Assembly (NCBI RefSeq): GCF_029866485.1
Contig: NZ_CP092332.1
Span: 1,674,001 to 1,738,000 of the forward strand
Source: Flavobacterium keumense
GTDB lineage: Bacteria; Bacteroidota; Bacteroidia; Flavobacteriales; Flavobacteriaceae
Length of the DNA stretch: 64,000 nucleotides
Direction of reading: 5' to 3'
Translations under genes and position numbers: made by a program
Notes under the pieces: generated by a model
The model's input: only the letters and a program-made list of their open reading frames with translations
Told to the model about the DNA's origin: nothing
Database searches by the model: none
Shown: positions 40,609-50,510 of the stretch, piece after piece
How the letters are laid out: each line of letters begins with the position of its first letter
How positions within the stretch are numbered: position 1 is the stretch's first letter

Positions 40609-41679
40609 ATGAGAAAAATTAGATATAAGAAGGGTCGTAAAGTACAGCCTTTCCATTTGGAGTATACTGGACTTCATAAAAGTCACGAATCAGAAATGCA
40701 ATTGTTTGTCTACAATGATTCCGACTTAACGGAATATCATAAAATAAAGGTTGCTGATTTTGACAAAAGTATTGTTGTTGGAAAAACCAATTGGCTTAAT
40801 GTTCATGGCCTAAATGATTTGGAATTGGTTAAAGCCGTTGGTGATTATTTTACCATTGACAACTTTATGTTGGCCGATATTCTAAATACTACCAAACGCA
40901 CTAAATTAGAAGAACAACAAGAGGTGTTGTTTTTTAATATTAAATCGCTATTACCCACAGAACATTCCGATAATATTCAGGTAGAACAAATCAGTTTTTT
41001 GATTAAAGATGGCGTTTTGCTGTCGTTTCAAGAAAAACGAAGTGATTTCTTTATTCATATTAGGGAACGTATTCGTACTCATTCGGGTATTGTACGATCA
41101 AAGAAAGCCGATTATTTGATGTACATTTTACTCGATGCAGTGATGGAAAATTTTTATATTACTTTAGAACATGAAGAGGATAAAGTAGAAGAATTAATTA
41201 ATCTTTCTAAAAAAAGTGATGATCCTATTATTCTTGAAAAAATAGAAAAACACCGTGATAATTTTAACTTTTTAAAGCGTTCTATTATTCCGTTGCGCGA
41301 TTCATTATATGATATCAAAAGCATAAAAGACGACAATGTTTTTAATGTAATAGAAACTGAAAATTTTAGTTTTTTTGCTCGCTTGCATCAAAAGAGTTTA
41401 GAATTGTTAGAGCAGATAGATGCAGATATGGGAGCTCTTGAGAGCGCTTCTAATTTTTTCTTTTCATTTCAAACACATAAGATGAACGAGATTATGAAAA
41501 CTTTGACTATTGTTTCGGCTATTTTTATTCCGTTGACATTTATTGTTGGAGTTTACGGAATGAACTTTGAGAATATGCCCGAGTTACACTATTCGTATGG
41601 GTATTATACTGTTATTGGAATTATGGTATTGATTGGTATTACAATGCTATTTTATTTCAAAAAAAGGAGATGGTTTTAA
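40609..41679 (+). CDS. corA: CorA-family magnesium/cobalt transporter
   Basis: The protein (about 356 residues from the chosen ATG) has a large N-terminal cytoplasmic funnel with long helices. Two C-terminal membrane helices follow, with the Y-G-M-N-F motif of the CorA selectivity loop near residue 314 just before the second helix. The C-terminus is basic (K-K-R-R-W-F), as usual. An upstream in-frame start at 40564 would overlap the -7 box. It probably moves Mg2+ (and Co2+/Ni2+) inward. pta follows after 27 bp, so the genes may be co-transcribed. Confidence 0.9.
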   Translation: MRKIRYKKGRKVQPFHLEYTGLHKSHESEMQLFVYNDSDLTEYHKIKVADFDKSIVVGKTNWLNVHGLNDLELVKAVGDYFTIDNFMLADILNTTKRTKLEEQQEVLFFNIKSLLPTEHSDNIQVEQISFLIKDGVLLSFQEKRSDFFIHIRERIRTHSGIVRSKKADYLMYILLDAVMENFYITLEHEEDKVEELINLSKKSDDPIILEKIEKHRDNFNFLKRSIIPLRDSLYDIKSIKDDNVFNVIETENFSFFARLHQKSLELLEQIDADMGALESASNFFFSFQTHKMNEIMKTLTIVSAIFIPLTFIVGVYGMNFENMPELHYSYGYYTVIGIMVLIGITMLFYFKKRRWF

Positions 41680-41706
41680 TTTGTTTACCAATTAAAAAGA
41701 AAAAGT

Positions 41707-43800
41707 ATGAGTAAATCTATATATATAGCTACAAGTGAGCCAAGCAGTGGAAAATCAATTGTCACTTTAGGTTTGATGAGTATGCTAATTGGCAAAACAG
41801 CCAAAGTAGGTTATTTTAGACCTATTATCGAGGATATTGAAGAAGGCGGATTTGACAATCACATTGAAACGGTGATTACTCATTTTGGTTTGGATATTCA
41901 ATTTGAAGATGCCTATGCCATTACTAAAAGTAAACTGATCAAGAAGAAAAACAAAGGCAAACTAGGGGATGTCATTGATTTGATCATTGAGAAATACAAA
42001 CGTCTTGAAGAACGCTTTGACTTTGTATTGGTAGAAGGAACTAGTTTTACAGGTGAAGGAACAGCCATTGAGTTAGACATGAATGTCTTGATTGCTAAAA
42101 ATTTAGGAATTCCAACGGTAATTGTAGGCTCGGGAGTAGGTAAAACATTGGAAGAACTAATCGATAGTTTGCATCTTGTTTATGATTCGTTCAAGCTCAA
42201 AGAGGTAGAAGTTTTGGCTATTTTTGCCAATAAAGTGCAACCTCAAAATATTGAATTAGTAACTGCTGGTTTGAAAAAAAATCTTCCAGAACCAATATTA
42301 ATCAATACAATTCCTGTAATTGCAAGTTTGAACCATCCTACAGTTCAAGAAATTGTAACCGATTTGAATGCTAAAGTATTGTTTGGAGAAACGTATTTGA
42401 ATAACCAAACCAGTAATTTTAGTGTAGGAGCAATGCAATTGTGTAATTATTTAGTCCATCTTAAAGAAGATAGTTTGGTCATTACACCAGGCGATCGTGC
42501 CGATATAATTTTAGGAGCTTTACAAGCCAATGAGTCGGTTAATTATCCTACGATAGCAGGTATTGTTTTGACAGGAAACATTTTGCCTGAGCCTAGTATT
42601 TTGAAATTGATTGAAGGGCTTTCGCCAGTGGTTCCCATTATTTCTGTAGAAGAAGGGACGTATTATATTACCAATAGAATAGGATCTATTAAATCTAAAA
42701 TCTATGCCAATAACAAACAAAAAATAGCCACTTCAATTACTACGTTTGAAAAGTTTGTTGATATGGAGAATTTGGCTCAAAAGTTAATCACTTTTAAAGC
42801 CGAGGGTATGACACCAAAAATGTTCCAATACAACTTAGTTAAACGTGCCAAAATGCACCGAAAACATATTGTCTTGCCCGAAGGTAGTGATGAGCGAATT
42901 ATCATTGCAGCAGCCCGACTTTTAGCTATGGATGTGGTGGATATTTCGATTATTGGTAACAAAAAACAAATAGAAAATAAAGTTACCGAATTAGGTTTGG
43001 ACTTTGATTTTTCCAAAGTGCAAATCATCAATCCAATTGAATCGGAACACTATGACGATTATGTCAATACGTATTATGAATTGCGAAAAGCGAAGAATGT
43101 GTCTATGGCTATGGCCAAAGATTTGTTAGAGGATGTGTCGTATTTTGGAACGATGATGGTGTACAAAGGGCATGCTGATGGAATGGTTTCGGGAGCGGCG
43201 CACACGACACAACATACAATTTTACCGGCTTTACAATTTATTAAAACAAAACCCAATTGTTCGGTTGTTTCTTCGGTATTTTTTATGTGTTTGGAAGACC
43301 GTGTTTCGGTTTTTGGCGATTGTGCGATTAATCCGAATCCAACAGCGGAGCAATTGGCTGAGATTGCAATTTCTTCTGCCGACTCAAGTCTGGCTTTTGG
43401 TATCGAACCCAAAGTAGCGATGCTTTCGTACTCCTCAGGGACTTCTGGAAAAGGGGATGAGGTGGATAAAGTTCGCAAAGCAACTGAAATAGTGAAAGCA
43501 CAACGTCCCGATTTAAAAATTGAAGGTCCAATTCAATACGATGCGGCCGTAGATTTGGAAGTGGGACAAAGTAAAATGCCTAACTCTGAAGTAGCCGGGC
43601 ATGCTAGTGTATTGATTTTTCCTGATTTGAATACGGGAAATAATACCTACAAAGCCGTTCAAAGAGAAACAGGCGCTTTGGCAATTGGCCCAATGTTACA
43701 AGGATTAAATAAACCAGTGAACGATTTAAGCCGTGGTTGTACGGTAGATGATATTATCAATACAGTAGTCATTACGGCAATCCAAGCACAAGGTTTGTAA
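41707..43800 (+). CDS. pta: Phosphate acetyltransferase, long form with DRTGG domain
   Basis: Pta converts acetyl-CoA and phosphate to acetyl phosphate. The 697-residue protein is the long form. An N-terminal P-loop, BioD-like domain opens with S-E-P-S-S-G-K-S near 8-15, a central DRTGG regulatory domain spans about 220-330, and the catalytic C-terminal half begins near 370 with L-P-E-G-S-D-E-R. The last part carries the Y-S-S-G-T-S-G-K-G region near 577-585. It is followed 18 bp later by ackA, the classical pair for acetate overflow and acetate use. Confidence 0.95.
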   Translation: MSKSIYIATSEPSSGKSIVTLGLMSMLIGKTAKVGYFRPIIEDIEEGGFDNHIETVITHFGLDIQFEDAYAITKSKLIKKKNKGKLGDVIDLIIEKYKRLEERFDFVLVEGTSFTGEGTAIELDMNVLIAKNLGIPTVIVGSGVGKTLEELIDSLHLVYDSFKLKEVEVLAIFANKVQPQNIELVTAGLKKNLPEPILINTIPVIASLNHPTVQEIVTDLNAKVLFGETYLNNQTSNFSVGAMQLCNYLVHLKEDSLVITPGDRADIILGALQANESVNYPTIAGIVLTGNILPEPSILKLIEGLSPVVPIISVEEGTYYITNRIGSIKSKIYANNKQKIATSITTFEKFVDMENLAQKLITFKAEGMTPKMFQYNLVKRAKMHRKHIVLPEGSDERIIIAAARLLAMDVVDISIIGNKKQIENKVTELGLDFDFSKVQIINPIESEHYDDYVNTYYELRKAKNVSMAMAKDLLEDVSYFGTMMVYKGHADGMVSGAAHTTQHTILPALQFIKTKPNCSVVSSVFFMCLEDRVSVFGDCAINPNPTAEQLAEIAISSADSSLAFGIEPKVAMLSYSSGTSGKGDEVDKVRKATEIVKAQRPDLKIEGPIQYDAAVDLEVGQSKMPNSEVAGHASVLIFPDLNTGNNTYKAVQRETGALAIGPMLQGLNKPVNDLSRGCTVDDIINTVVITAIQAQGL

Positions 43801-43818
43801 TTAAAATAAAGTATCAGA

Positions 43819-45012
43819 ATGAAAATTGTAATATTAAATTCAGGTAGCTCATCTATTAAATACCAATTGATTGAAATGCCTGCACAAACCGTTGTTTGTA
43901 GCGGAATGATTGACCGAATTGGTTTGGAAAATTCTAATTTTTCTTACACTACCGAAAACAATAAAATAGAAGAAATAGTAGCCATTCCCAACCATACCAT
44001 AGGGTTAGAAAAAATAGCTGACTTATTGTTAGACGAAAAAGTGGGTGTTATTAAAAGTACTTCAGAGATTCAAGCCGTAGGACATCGAGTGGTTCATGGC
44101 GGAAGTGATTTTTCGGATACGGTTGTCATTACAGCAGCGGTTAAAGATAAAATAAAGCAACTTTTTGATTTAGCACCTTTACACAATCCAGCTAATTTAG
44201 AAGGAATTACTGTGGCGGAAACCATTTTTTCTGAAGCACAACAAGTAGCGGTTTTTGACACTGCTTTCCATCAAACTATTCCTGTAGTAGCACATAAATA
44301 TGCCATTCCGAATGCACTGTTGACCGAAAATAAAATTCGGGTGTATGGATTTCATGGTACCAGTCACAAATACGTTTCTGAAAAAGCCATTGCTTATTTG
44401 CAAGAAAACAATTGTGCAGCTTCAAAAATCATTACTATTCATTTGGGTAATGGATGCAGCATGACGGCAGTTAAAGACGGGAAGAGTATTGACCATACTT
44501 TAGGTTTTGGACCAATGAATGGACTCATCATGGGAACCCGTAGTGGCGATATTGATCAATCGGTTATTTTTTATTTGGTGAATACTTTAGGATTTTCGTT
44601 GGACAAAGTGAATACGCTTTTGCAGAAAGAAAGCGGAATGTTAGGTTTGACCGGTTATAGCGATTTAAGAGATATTGAAGCACAGGCTGAAAAAGGCGAT
44701 GAAAATTGTCGTTTGGCTTTAGCAATGAATGCCTACCGAATTAAAAAATACATTGGTTCTTATACTGCCGTTTTAAATGGATTGGATGCCATAGTATTTA
44801 CAGCAGGAATCGGAGAGAATTCATCGTTGATTCGACAATTAGTTTGTACCGATATGGATTATTTCGGATTGGCATTGGATACCGAAAAAAATGAAATCCG
44901 TTCGAAGCAGCTTCGCGAAATTAATTTGGTAAATGCCAAAACTAAAATATTGGTTATTCCTACCAATGAAGAACTTGAAATTGCGAATCAAGTCTATGAT
45001 TCCTTGAACTAA
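43819..45012 (+). CDS. ackA: Acetate kinase
   Basis: AckA makes acetate and ATP from acetyl phosphate and ADP, or the reverse. The 397-residue protein is normal length. It shows the first signature V-I-L-N-S-G-S-S-S-I-K near 3-13, V-F-D-T-A-F-H near 145-151, G-F-H-G-T-S-H near 176-182, H-L-G-N-G-C-S near 208-214 and T-A-G-I-G-E-N-S near 324-331. It works in tandem with Pta, directly upstream. Confidence 0.97.
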   Translation: MKIVILNSGSSSIKYQLIEMPAQTVVCSGMIDRIGLENSNFSYTTENNKIEEIVAIPNHTIGLEKIADLLLDEKVGVIKSTSEIQAVGHRVVHGGSDFSDTVVITAAVKDKIKQLFDLAPLHNPANLEGITVAETIFSEAQQVAVFDTAFHQTIPVVAHKYAIPNALLTENKIRVYGFHGTSHKYVSEKAIAYLQENNCAASKIITIHLGNGCSMTAVKDGKSIDHTLGFGPMNGLIMGTRSGDIDQSVIFYLVNTLGFSLDKVNTLLQKESGMLGLTGYSDLRDIEAQAEKGDENCRLALAMNAYRIKKYIGSYTAVLNGLDAIVFTAGIGENSSLIRQLVCTDMDYFGLALDTEKNEIRSKQLREINLVNAKTKILVIPTNEELEIANQVYDSLN

Positions 45013-45057
45013 ATTCAATAATAAAAACTATATTCGTCGTCTTAAAAAACTATAAAA

Positions 45058-47157
45058 ATGAAACAACTATTTTTTCTTTTTGCCTTGTTTACTTTTGGAT
45101 TTACACAAGCGCAAACAGTGAGTTCTCCATCAGGTAAAATTGCGTTAACTTTTGCATTAACTGCTGCTGGACAGCCAACTTATGAGGTGAATTATAAAAC
45201 CAAAACAGTGGTGATGAAGAGCAATTTAGGAATTAAATTAAAAGATAAAACCGCATTGAATGCTGATTTTGAGATTCAAACTTCAAAAAACAACACGTTC
45301 AATGAATCGTGGAAACCCGTTTTAGGAGAACAAGCTTCGATAGTAAATCATTACAACGAATTGGTTGTGGGGTTAGTTCAAAAAGGAACAAATATAAAAG
45401 TAAATTTAGTATTCAGAGCTTTTGATGAGGGAGTAGCTTTTCGCTATGACTTCCCAAAGCAAAAGGAATTGAATTATTTTATTATTGCTGATGAGGAAAC
45501 GCAATTCAACTTAACAGAAAACAACAAGGTATTTTGGTTGCCAGGCGATTTTGATAGCAATGAATACGAATACAACGAAACCAAATTCTCTGAAATTGAC
45601 AATTCTAAAATCAATATGAATAACGGAATTGGCGTTAAATCCATTCCTGGGAAATATACGGTACAAACGCCTTTGATGATGAAATCGCCATCGGGAGTGT
45701 ATTTGAATATTTTTGAAGCAGCGGTTGTCAACTATCCTGTGATGCATTTAAAAGCTGATGTAACCAATTACAAATTAAAATCAGAATTAGTTCCTAATGC
45801 CATTGGCGATAAAGCCTATTTGCAAACGCCTTGTGTATCGCCTTGGAGAACAATTATGATTAGTGATGATGCACGTGATATTGTCAGCTCTAAAATGATT
45901 TTGAACTTGAACGAACCTTCAAAAATTGACGATACTTCTTGGATTAAACCAATGAAATATGTTGGAATTTGGTGGGAAATGCACGTAGGTAATTCGACTT
46001 GGGATTATGCAGGTTCGCAAAATGCCACTACTGATTTCGGGACAAAACTAGCATCTTCAGGGCGTCACGGAGCGACTACTGAAAATACCAAACGCTATAT
46101 TGATTTTGCAGCTAAACACGGTTTTGATGGTGTTTTAGTGGAAGGTTGGAACGAAGGCTGGGAAGACTGGTCGGGCAATTGGAAAGAGGAAGTATTTGAC
46201 TTTGTTACTCCTTATCCTGATTTTGATATTGCCGCGATTTCGGCTTACGCCAAAGCAAAGAATGTAAAAATGATTATGCATCATGAAACTTCGGGTTCGG
46301 TGTCTAATTACGAAAGACGCTTGGATCGTGCCTTTGAAAATATGGTGAAATACAATTATCCTGCTGTAAAGACAGGCTATGTGGGTAAAATTATTCCACG
46401 TGGTGAAATGCATGATGGACAAATGATGGTAAATCATTTTGCGCATGTAGTCAAACGTGCTGCTGATTATAAATTGATGGTAAATTCACACGAGTCGTCA
46501 CACCCGACAGGATTGGGAAGAACGTATCCTAATTATGTGGCTGCCGAAGCCGCGAGAGGAACAGAGTTCAACGCTTGGAGTGTGGGTAATCCACCAATGC
46601 ACGAAACGATTTTACCGTTTACGCGTCAGTTGGGAGGTCCGATGGACTATACGCCAGGAATTTTTGAAATTAAAATGAGTCATTACGACAAAAATAAAAA
46701 GGAGCAAGTACATACTACCTTAGCAAAGCAATTGGCACTCTATCTCACGATGTATTCTCCAATTCAAATGGCAGCCGACCTACCAGAAAATTACGAAAAG
46801 TATCCGGATGCCTTTCAGTTTATCAAAGACGTAGCATTAGATTGGGATGAAAGTATTTATTTAGAGGCAGAACCAGGAGATTATTTGACAGTTGCAAGAA
46901 AAGCAAAAGGAAAACAATCGTGGTTTTTAGGAGCAATTACCGATGAAAATGCAAGACAAACCGAAATTAAATTGGACTTTTTGGCCAAAGGGAAAAAATA
47001 CAAAGCCACTATTTATGAAGATGCTAAAGATGCCGATTGGAAAAAAAATCCGATAGCCTATCGCATCCGAACGGTTGAAGTTACTGCTAATTCGAAAATT
47101 AAATTGAACTTGGCTCCAGGAGGTGGAACCGCTATTTGTTTTGAGCCGACAAACTAA
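45058..47157 (+). CDS. Glycoside hydrolase family 97 (alpha-glucosidase/galactosidase type)
   Basis: The 699-residue secreted enzyme has a signal peptide ending T-Q-A-Q-T. The N-terminal beta-sandwich starts V-S-S-P-S-G-K-I-A-L-T-F. The catalytic barrel follows near residues 290-570, with K-Y-V-G-I-W-W-E-M-H near 300-309 and H-G-F-D-G-V-L-V-E-G-W near 353-363; the C-terminal beta domain has G-G-G-T-A-I near the end. The motif Y-V-A-A-E-A-A-R-G-T-E-F near 493-504 is typical of GH97. Retaining versus inverting type is not assigned. It sits alone, without SusC/SusD, so it is not in a classical polysaccharide locus. Confidence 0.93.
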   Translation: MKQLFFLFALFTFGFTQAQTVSSPSGKIALTFALTAAGQPTYEVNYKTKTVVMKSNLGIKLKDKTALNADFEIQTSKNNTFNESWKPVLGEQASIVNHYNELVVGLVQKGTNIKVNLVFRAFDEGVAFRYDFPKQKELNYFIIADEETQFNLTENNKVFWLPGDFDSNEYEYNETKFSEIDNSKINMNNGIGVKSIPGKYTVQTPLMMKSPSGVYLNIFEAAVVNYPVMHLKADVTNYKLKSELVPNAIGDKAYLQTPCVSPWRTIMISDDARDIVSSKMILNLNEPSKIDDTSWIKPMKYVGIWWEMHVGNSTWDYAGSQNATTDFGTKLASSGRHGATTENTKRYIDFAAKHGFDGVLVEGWNEGWEDWSGNWKEEVFDFVTPYPDFDIAAISAYAKAKNVKMIMHHETSGSVSNYERRLDRAFENMVKYNYPAVKTGYVGKIIPRGEMHDGQMMVNHFAHVVKRAADYKLMVNSHESSHPTGLGRTYPNYVAAEAARGTEFNAWSVGNPPMHETILPFTRQLGGPMDYTPGIFEIKMSHYDKNKKEQVHTTLAKQLALYLTMYSPIQMAADLPENYEKYPDAFQFIKDVALDWDESIYLEAEPGDYLTVARKAKGKQSWFLGAITDENARQTEIKLDFLAKGKKYKATIYEDAKDADWKKNPIAYRIRTVEVTANSKIKLNLAPGGGTAICFEPTN

Positions 47158-47162
47158 AATTA

Positions 47163-47193
47163 GAAACCTGCAAGATTCATTTGCAGGTTTTTT
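47163..47193 (+). terminator. Terminator after the GH97 gene
   Basis: AAACCTGCAA and TTTGCAGGTTT form a stem around a 6-nt loop, followed by a T-run. It separates the GH97 gene from the M28 gene. Confidence 0.8.
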
Positions 47194-47260
47194 TATATCC
47201 TTTTGTTAACCTAATTTGAAAAAGAATTCCGAAATTGCCCAATCTATAAACCAAAACAAA

Positions 47261-48637
47261 ATGAAAAAGTCAATAGTAGCAGGATTAGTTTTCCTTAACG
47301 GAATAGCAATGGTAGCACAATCCAAAGACGAGCAAATGCTAAAAGATATTTATAAAGCAGGATTAACTAATGCGAAATGTTATTCTTGGTTAGAACATTT
47401 ATCAAATAAAATTGGTGCTCGATTATCGGGTTCAGAAAATGCTGAAAAAGCCGTTCAATATACCAAAACGCAATTAGAAACTTTAGGATTAGATAAAGTG
47501 TACTTACAAGAAGTAATGGTGCCAAAATGGGTTCGTGGCGAAAAGGAAAGCGCGTATATTTTGGATAATAAAACGAAAATCACTGTGCCAATTGCTGCTT
47601 TAGGAGGTTCAATTGCTACTCCCAAAAATGGCTTGACCGCTGAAGTGATTGAAGTACAAGGGATTGAAGACTTAAAAATACTAGGAGACAAAATCAAAGG
47701 AAAAATTGTTTTTTACAATAGACCTATGGATCCTGTAAATATTGAAACTTTTAAATCCTATGGTGGATGTGTGGATCAACGTTATGCTGGAGCTAAAGAA
47801 GCAGCTAAATTTGGAGCAGTGGGAACCATTGTGCGTTCCATGAATTTACGATTGGATGATTTTCCACATACGGGTGCGCAAAGTTATGGCGATTTACCTC
47901 CAGCCGAATATATTCCGACAGCAGCAATTAGTACTAATGGTGCTGAATTGTTAAGTCAAAAATTAAAAGTAAATCCAAGTTTGAAATTTTATTTTAAACA
48001 ATCTTGTGTACAAATGCCGGAGGCGCTTTCGTATAATGTAGTTGGAGAAATTAAAGGAAGCGAACATCCCGAAAATATTATGGTTGTTGGTGGTCATTTA
48101 GATTCGTGGGATTTGGCAGATGGGTCTCATGATGATGGAGCAGGAGTTGTACAAAGTATGGAGGTATTGCGTATTTTTAAACAGATAGGTTATCAACCTA
48201 AAAATACCATTCGTGTAGTCCTATTTATGAATGAAGAAAATGGAGGTAGAGGAGGTAAGAAATACGAAGAATTGGCACAAATCAATAAAGAGAATCACAT
48301 TTTTGCATTAGAGAGTGATTCGGGGGGATTTAGTCCAAGAGGTTTTTCTATTGAAGCAGACGATGCTAATTTTGAACGAATTTTGTCTTGGAAAAATGTA
48401 TTTGAGCCATATTTGATTCATAGTTTTGTGAAAGGTCATGCTGGTGCAGATATTGGTCCGTTGAGTTCATTTAAAATGGTTAAAGCAGGATTAAAACCCG
48501 ACTCACAACGCTATTTTGATTATCATCACGCTTTGAATGACAAATTTGATGCTATCAATAAAAGAGAATTAGAATTAGGGGCAGCAACAATGGCTTCCCT
48601 GATGTATTTGATAGATCAAAACGGAATTATAAAATAA
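47261..48637 (+). CDS. Secreted M28-family aminopeptidase (carboxypeptidase Q-like)
   Basis: From M-K-K-S-I-V-A the protein has about 458 residues, with a signal peptide ending V-A-Q; the upstream open frame starting with TTG at 47216 is not preferred. The two-zinc M28 site is visible: G-G-H-L-D-S-W near 276-282, D-D-G-A-G near 290-294, and the catalytic Glu pair N-E-E-N-G-G near 323-328. E-S-D-S-G near 346-350 and the final His in Y-H-H-A-L-N-D complete the site. A PA-domain-like insert lies near 110-240. It would trim peptides in the periplasm or outside the cell. Confidence 0.9.
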   Translation: MKKSIVAGLVFLNGIAMVAQSKDEQMLKDIYKAGLTNAKCYSWLEHLSNKIGARLSGSENAEKAVQYTKTQLETLGLDKVYLQEVMVPKWVRGEKESAYILDNKTKITVPIAALGGSIATPKNGLTAEVIEVQGIEDLKILGDKIKGKIVFYNRPMDPVNIETFKSYGGCVDQRYAGAKEAAKFGAVGTIVRSMNLRLDDFPHTGAQSYGDLPPAEYIPTAAISTNGAELLSQKLKVNPSLKFYFKQSCVQMPEALSYNVVGEIKGSEHPENIMVVGGHLDSWDLADGSHDDGAGVVQSMEVLRIFKQIGYQPKNTIRVVLFMNEENGGRGGKKYEELAQINKENHIFALESDSGGFSPRGFSIEADDANFERILSWKNVFEPYLIHSFVKGHAGADIGPLSSFKMVKAGLKPDSQRYFDYHHALNDKFDAINKRELELGAATMASLMYLIDQNGIIK

Positions 48638-48667
48638 AAAAAGGCTTCGAAAGAAGCCTTTTTTTGT
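48635..48667. terminator. Bidirectional terminator between the M28 gene and the beta-barrel gene
   Basis: AAAAAAAGGCTTC and GAAGCCTTTTTTT pair around GAAA; T-runs on both strands serve two converging genes. Confidence 0.85.
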
Positions 48668-48680
48668 AGGATCAATTATA

Positions 48681-49523
48681 TTAGATTTTGAAGATTCCAC
48701 CAAAAGCAATGATTTTTTGGAAAAAGAAAAATTCTTGTGAAGCACTATCAGTGGTACTTTGGGTAGTTCGAATATCGGGCATGTTAATATATCCCCCTTT
48801 AATCTCTGTTTGTAAATAAAAATGTTTGAAAAAAGTAAAGTTCAACCCAGCTTTGATTGATGTGCCATAACCAGCAACATGAAATTCATCGTACCTTGGT
48901 TTACTAAGTAAAGTAGTATTTGTTCTAGGATATAACATTCCAACTCCGATTCCTTCTGTTAGATTAATTTGTAGTTTATCGGTATCAGAAATTGAAAACC
49001 ATTGAGAAATATCATCATGTCTTGAAAATTCAGTATTTACATAATTCAATCCATCAGTATGCTCAAACATTAAAAAACTTTCTGACATAACGGTAGGAGT
49101 GTTAGTATAGGTCCCGCTAAAAGGAAGTCCCGCTCCAATTGTTCCTGTTACATTTGCTATCTGGTTTTGAGTCATAACGTATTTCATATGATCTACACCA
49201 ATTGCAACGCTGTAATGATCATTGATGAAATATCCCATTCGCAAATTAGTTTGAGGAATGGTCATACGTCCAGGATTAATATAATCAATATGCCAGCCTT
49301 TAGGTTTGTCATGGGCTACCATATTTTGTATGGTAAAATTATAATTACTACCAGAGAAAGTAACATCAGACTTAGAATATACTTCACGATTTCCACCCCA
49401 AGAAAAAAAGAATTTTCCCTTGTTATGAGCGGTGTATTTATCTCGAATTATGTTGTCTTGTGCTTGTGAAATTTGGGTAATAAAACAGCTAATAAGGGCA
49501 GAAATAAGGGCAATTTTTTTCAA
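48681..49523 (-). CDS. Outer-membrane beta-barrel-like protein, unknown
   Basis: The 280-residue protein has a signal peptide ending I-S-Q-A-Q. Alternating hydrophobic and polar strands with aromatic residues at the ends follow: F-F-F-S-W-G-G-N-R near 38-46, then many short strands, ending F-G-G-I-F-K-I. A terminal aromatic or hydrophobic residue is typical of outer-membrane proteins. I do not recognise the family. It starts just after the kdsA stop (6 bp gap) and may share the kdsA transcript. Confidence 0.65.
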   Translation of the reverse strand: MKKIALISALISCFITQISQAQDNIIRDKYTAHNKGKFFFSWGGNREVYSKSDVTFSGSNYNFTIQNMVAHDKPKGWHIDYINPGRMTIPQTNLRMGYFINDHYSVAIGVDHMKYVMTQNQIANVTGTIGAGLPFSGTYTNTPTVMSESFLMFEHTDGLNYVNTEFSRHDDISQWFSISDTDKLQINLTEGIGVGMLYPRTNTTLLSKPRYDEFHVAGYGTSIKAGLNFTFFKHFYLQTEIKGGYINMPDIRTTQSTTDSASQEFFFFQKIIAFGGIFKI

Positions 49524-49529
49524 TGTGTA

Positions 49530-50348
49530 TTAAAATTGGTTAATTGTTTTACGAATAGCGACTAACTTAGTCATTAGTGCTTCAAAATAATCTAAATGGA
49601 GCATATTGGCCCCGTCACTTTTAGCATTGGCTGGGTCAAAATGGGTTTCTATGAAAATTCCATCAACTCCCACTGCAATACCGGCTTTAGCAATGGTTTC
49701 AATCATATCAGGCCTTCCACCCGTTACACCTGCTGTCTGGTTAGGTTGTTGTAATGAATGGGTTACGTCAAGAACTGTGGTAGCGTAGTGTTGCATAGTA
49801 GGGATTCCTCTAAAATCAACAATCATGTCTTGATACCCAAACATAGTGCCTCTATCCGTTACCATTACGTTTTGATTGTTGCAATCCAATACTTTTTGAA
49901 CCGCGTGTTTCATACTTTCTGGACTCATGAATTGTCCTTTTTTCAAGTTTACTGCTCTTCCTGTGTTGGCTGCAGCCACAACTAAATCAGTTTGGCGAAC
50001 TAAAAAAGCAGGAATTTGCAATACGTCCACATATTGTGCTGCTCTATCGGCATCTTCATTAGTATGGATATCTGTTACTGTTGGTACACCAAAAGTTTCA
50101 GATACTTTACGAAGAATTTGTAATGCTTTTTCATCTCCAATTCCAGAGAAACTGTCAATTCGTGAACGATTGGCTTTTTTGAATGAGCCTTTGAATACAT
50201 AAGGGATTTCAAGTTTGTCTGTGATTCCAACTAATTTTTCAGCGATGCGTAAAGCCATTTCTTCGCCTTCAATAGCACAAGGTCCAGCTAATACAAAAAA
50301 GTTACCACTTTCAGTATGTTTAATTTGTGGGATATTTTGTAAGTTCAT
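49530..50348 (-). CDS. kdsA: 3-deoxy-8-phosphooctulonate synthase
   Basis: KdsA condenses phosphoenolpyruvate with arabinose 5-phosphate to make KDO 8-phosphate for lipopolysaccharide. The 272-residue protein has A-G-P-C-A-I-E-G near 21-28, K-G-S-F-K-K-A-N-R-S near 53-62, L-Q-I-P-A-F-L-V-R-Q near 109-118, M-V-T-D-R-G-T-M-F-G near 163-172 and H-F-D-P-A-N near 242-247. A -7 box TACCTTTG lies on the minus strand at 50371-50378. Confidence 0.96.
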   Translation of the reverse strand: MNLQNIPQIKHTESGNFFVLAGPCAIEGEEMALRIAEKLVGITDKLEIPYVFKGSFKKANRSRIDSFSGIGDEKALQILRKVSETFGVPTVTDIHTNEDADRAAQYVDVLQIPAFLVRQTDLVVAAANTGRAVNLKKGQFMSPESMKHAVQKVLDCNNQNVMVTDRGTMFGYQDMIVDFRGIPTMQHYATTVLDVTHSLQQPNQTAGVTGGRPDMIETIAKAGIAVGVDGIFIETHFDPANAKSDGANMLHLDYFEALMTKLVAIRKTINQF

Positions 50349-50430
50349 TATGATGAATTTAGTAATGCTGCAAAGGTAAGCAGGAATTGGTAATTAGGAA
50401 TTTTATTTTCAACTATTTTTGCTTTTGAAC

Positions 50431-50464
50431 AAAAAAAAGCTCTAACAAAGGTTAGAGCTTTTTG
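50431..50464. terminator. Terminator left of the IS element, probably of the original yceI transcript
   Basis: AAAAAGCTCTAAC and GTTAGAGCTTTTT pair around AAAG. No plus-strand gene ends here. The nearest minus-strand gene upstream is yceI, beyond the IS element, which suggests the IS separated yceI from this terminator. Confidence 0.7.
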
Positions 50465-50510
50465 TATTATGTGTCTTGTTCTGAAAAAAGTTGACTAAAA
50501 ATTAAGAATT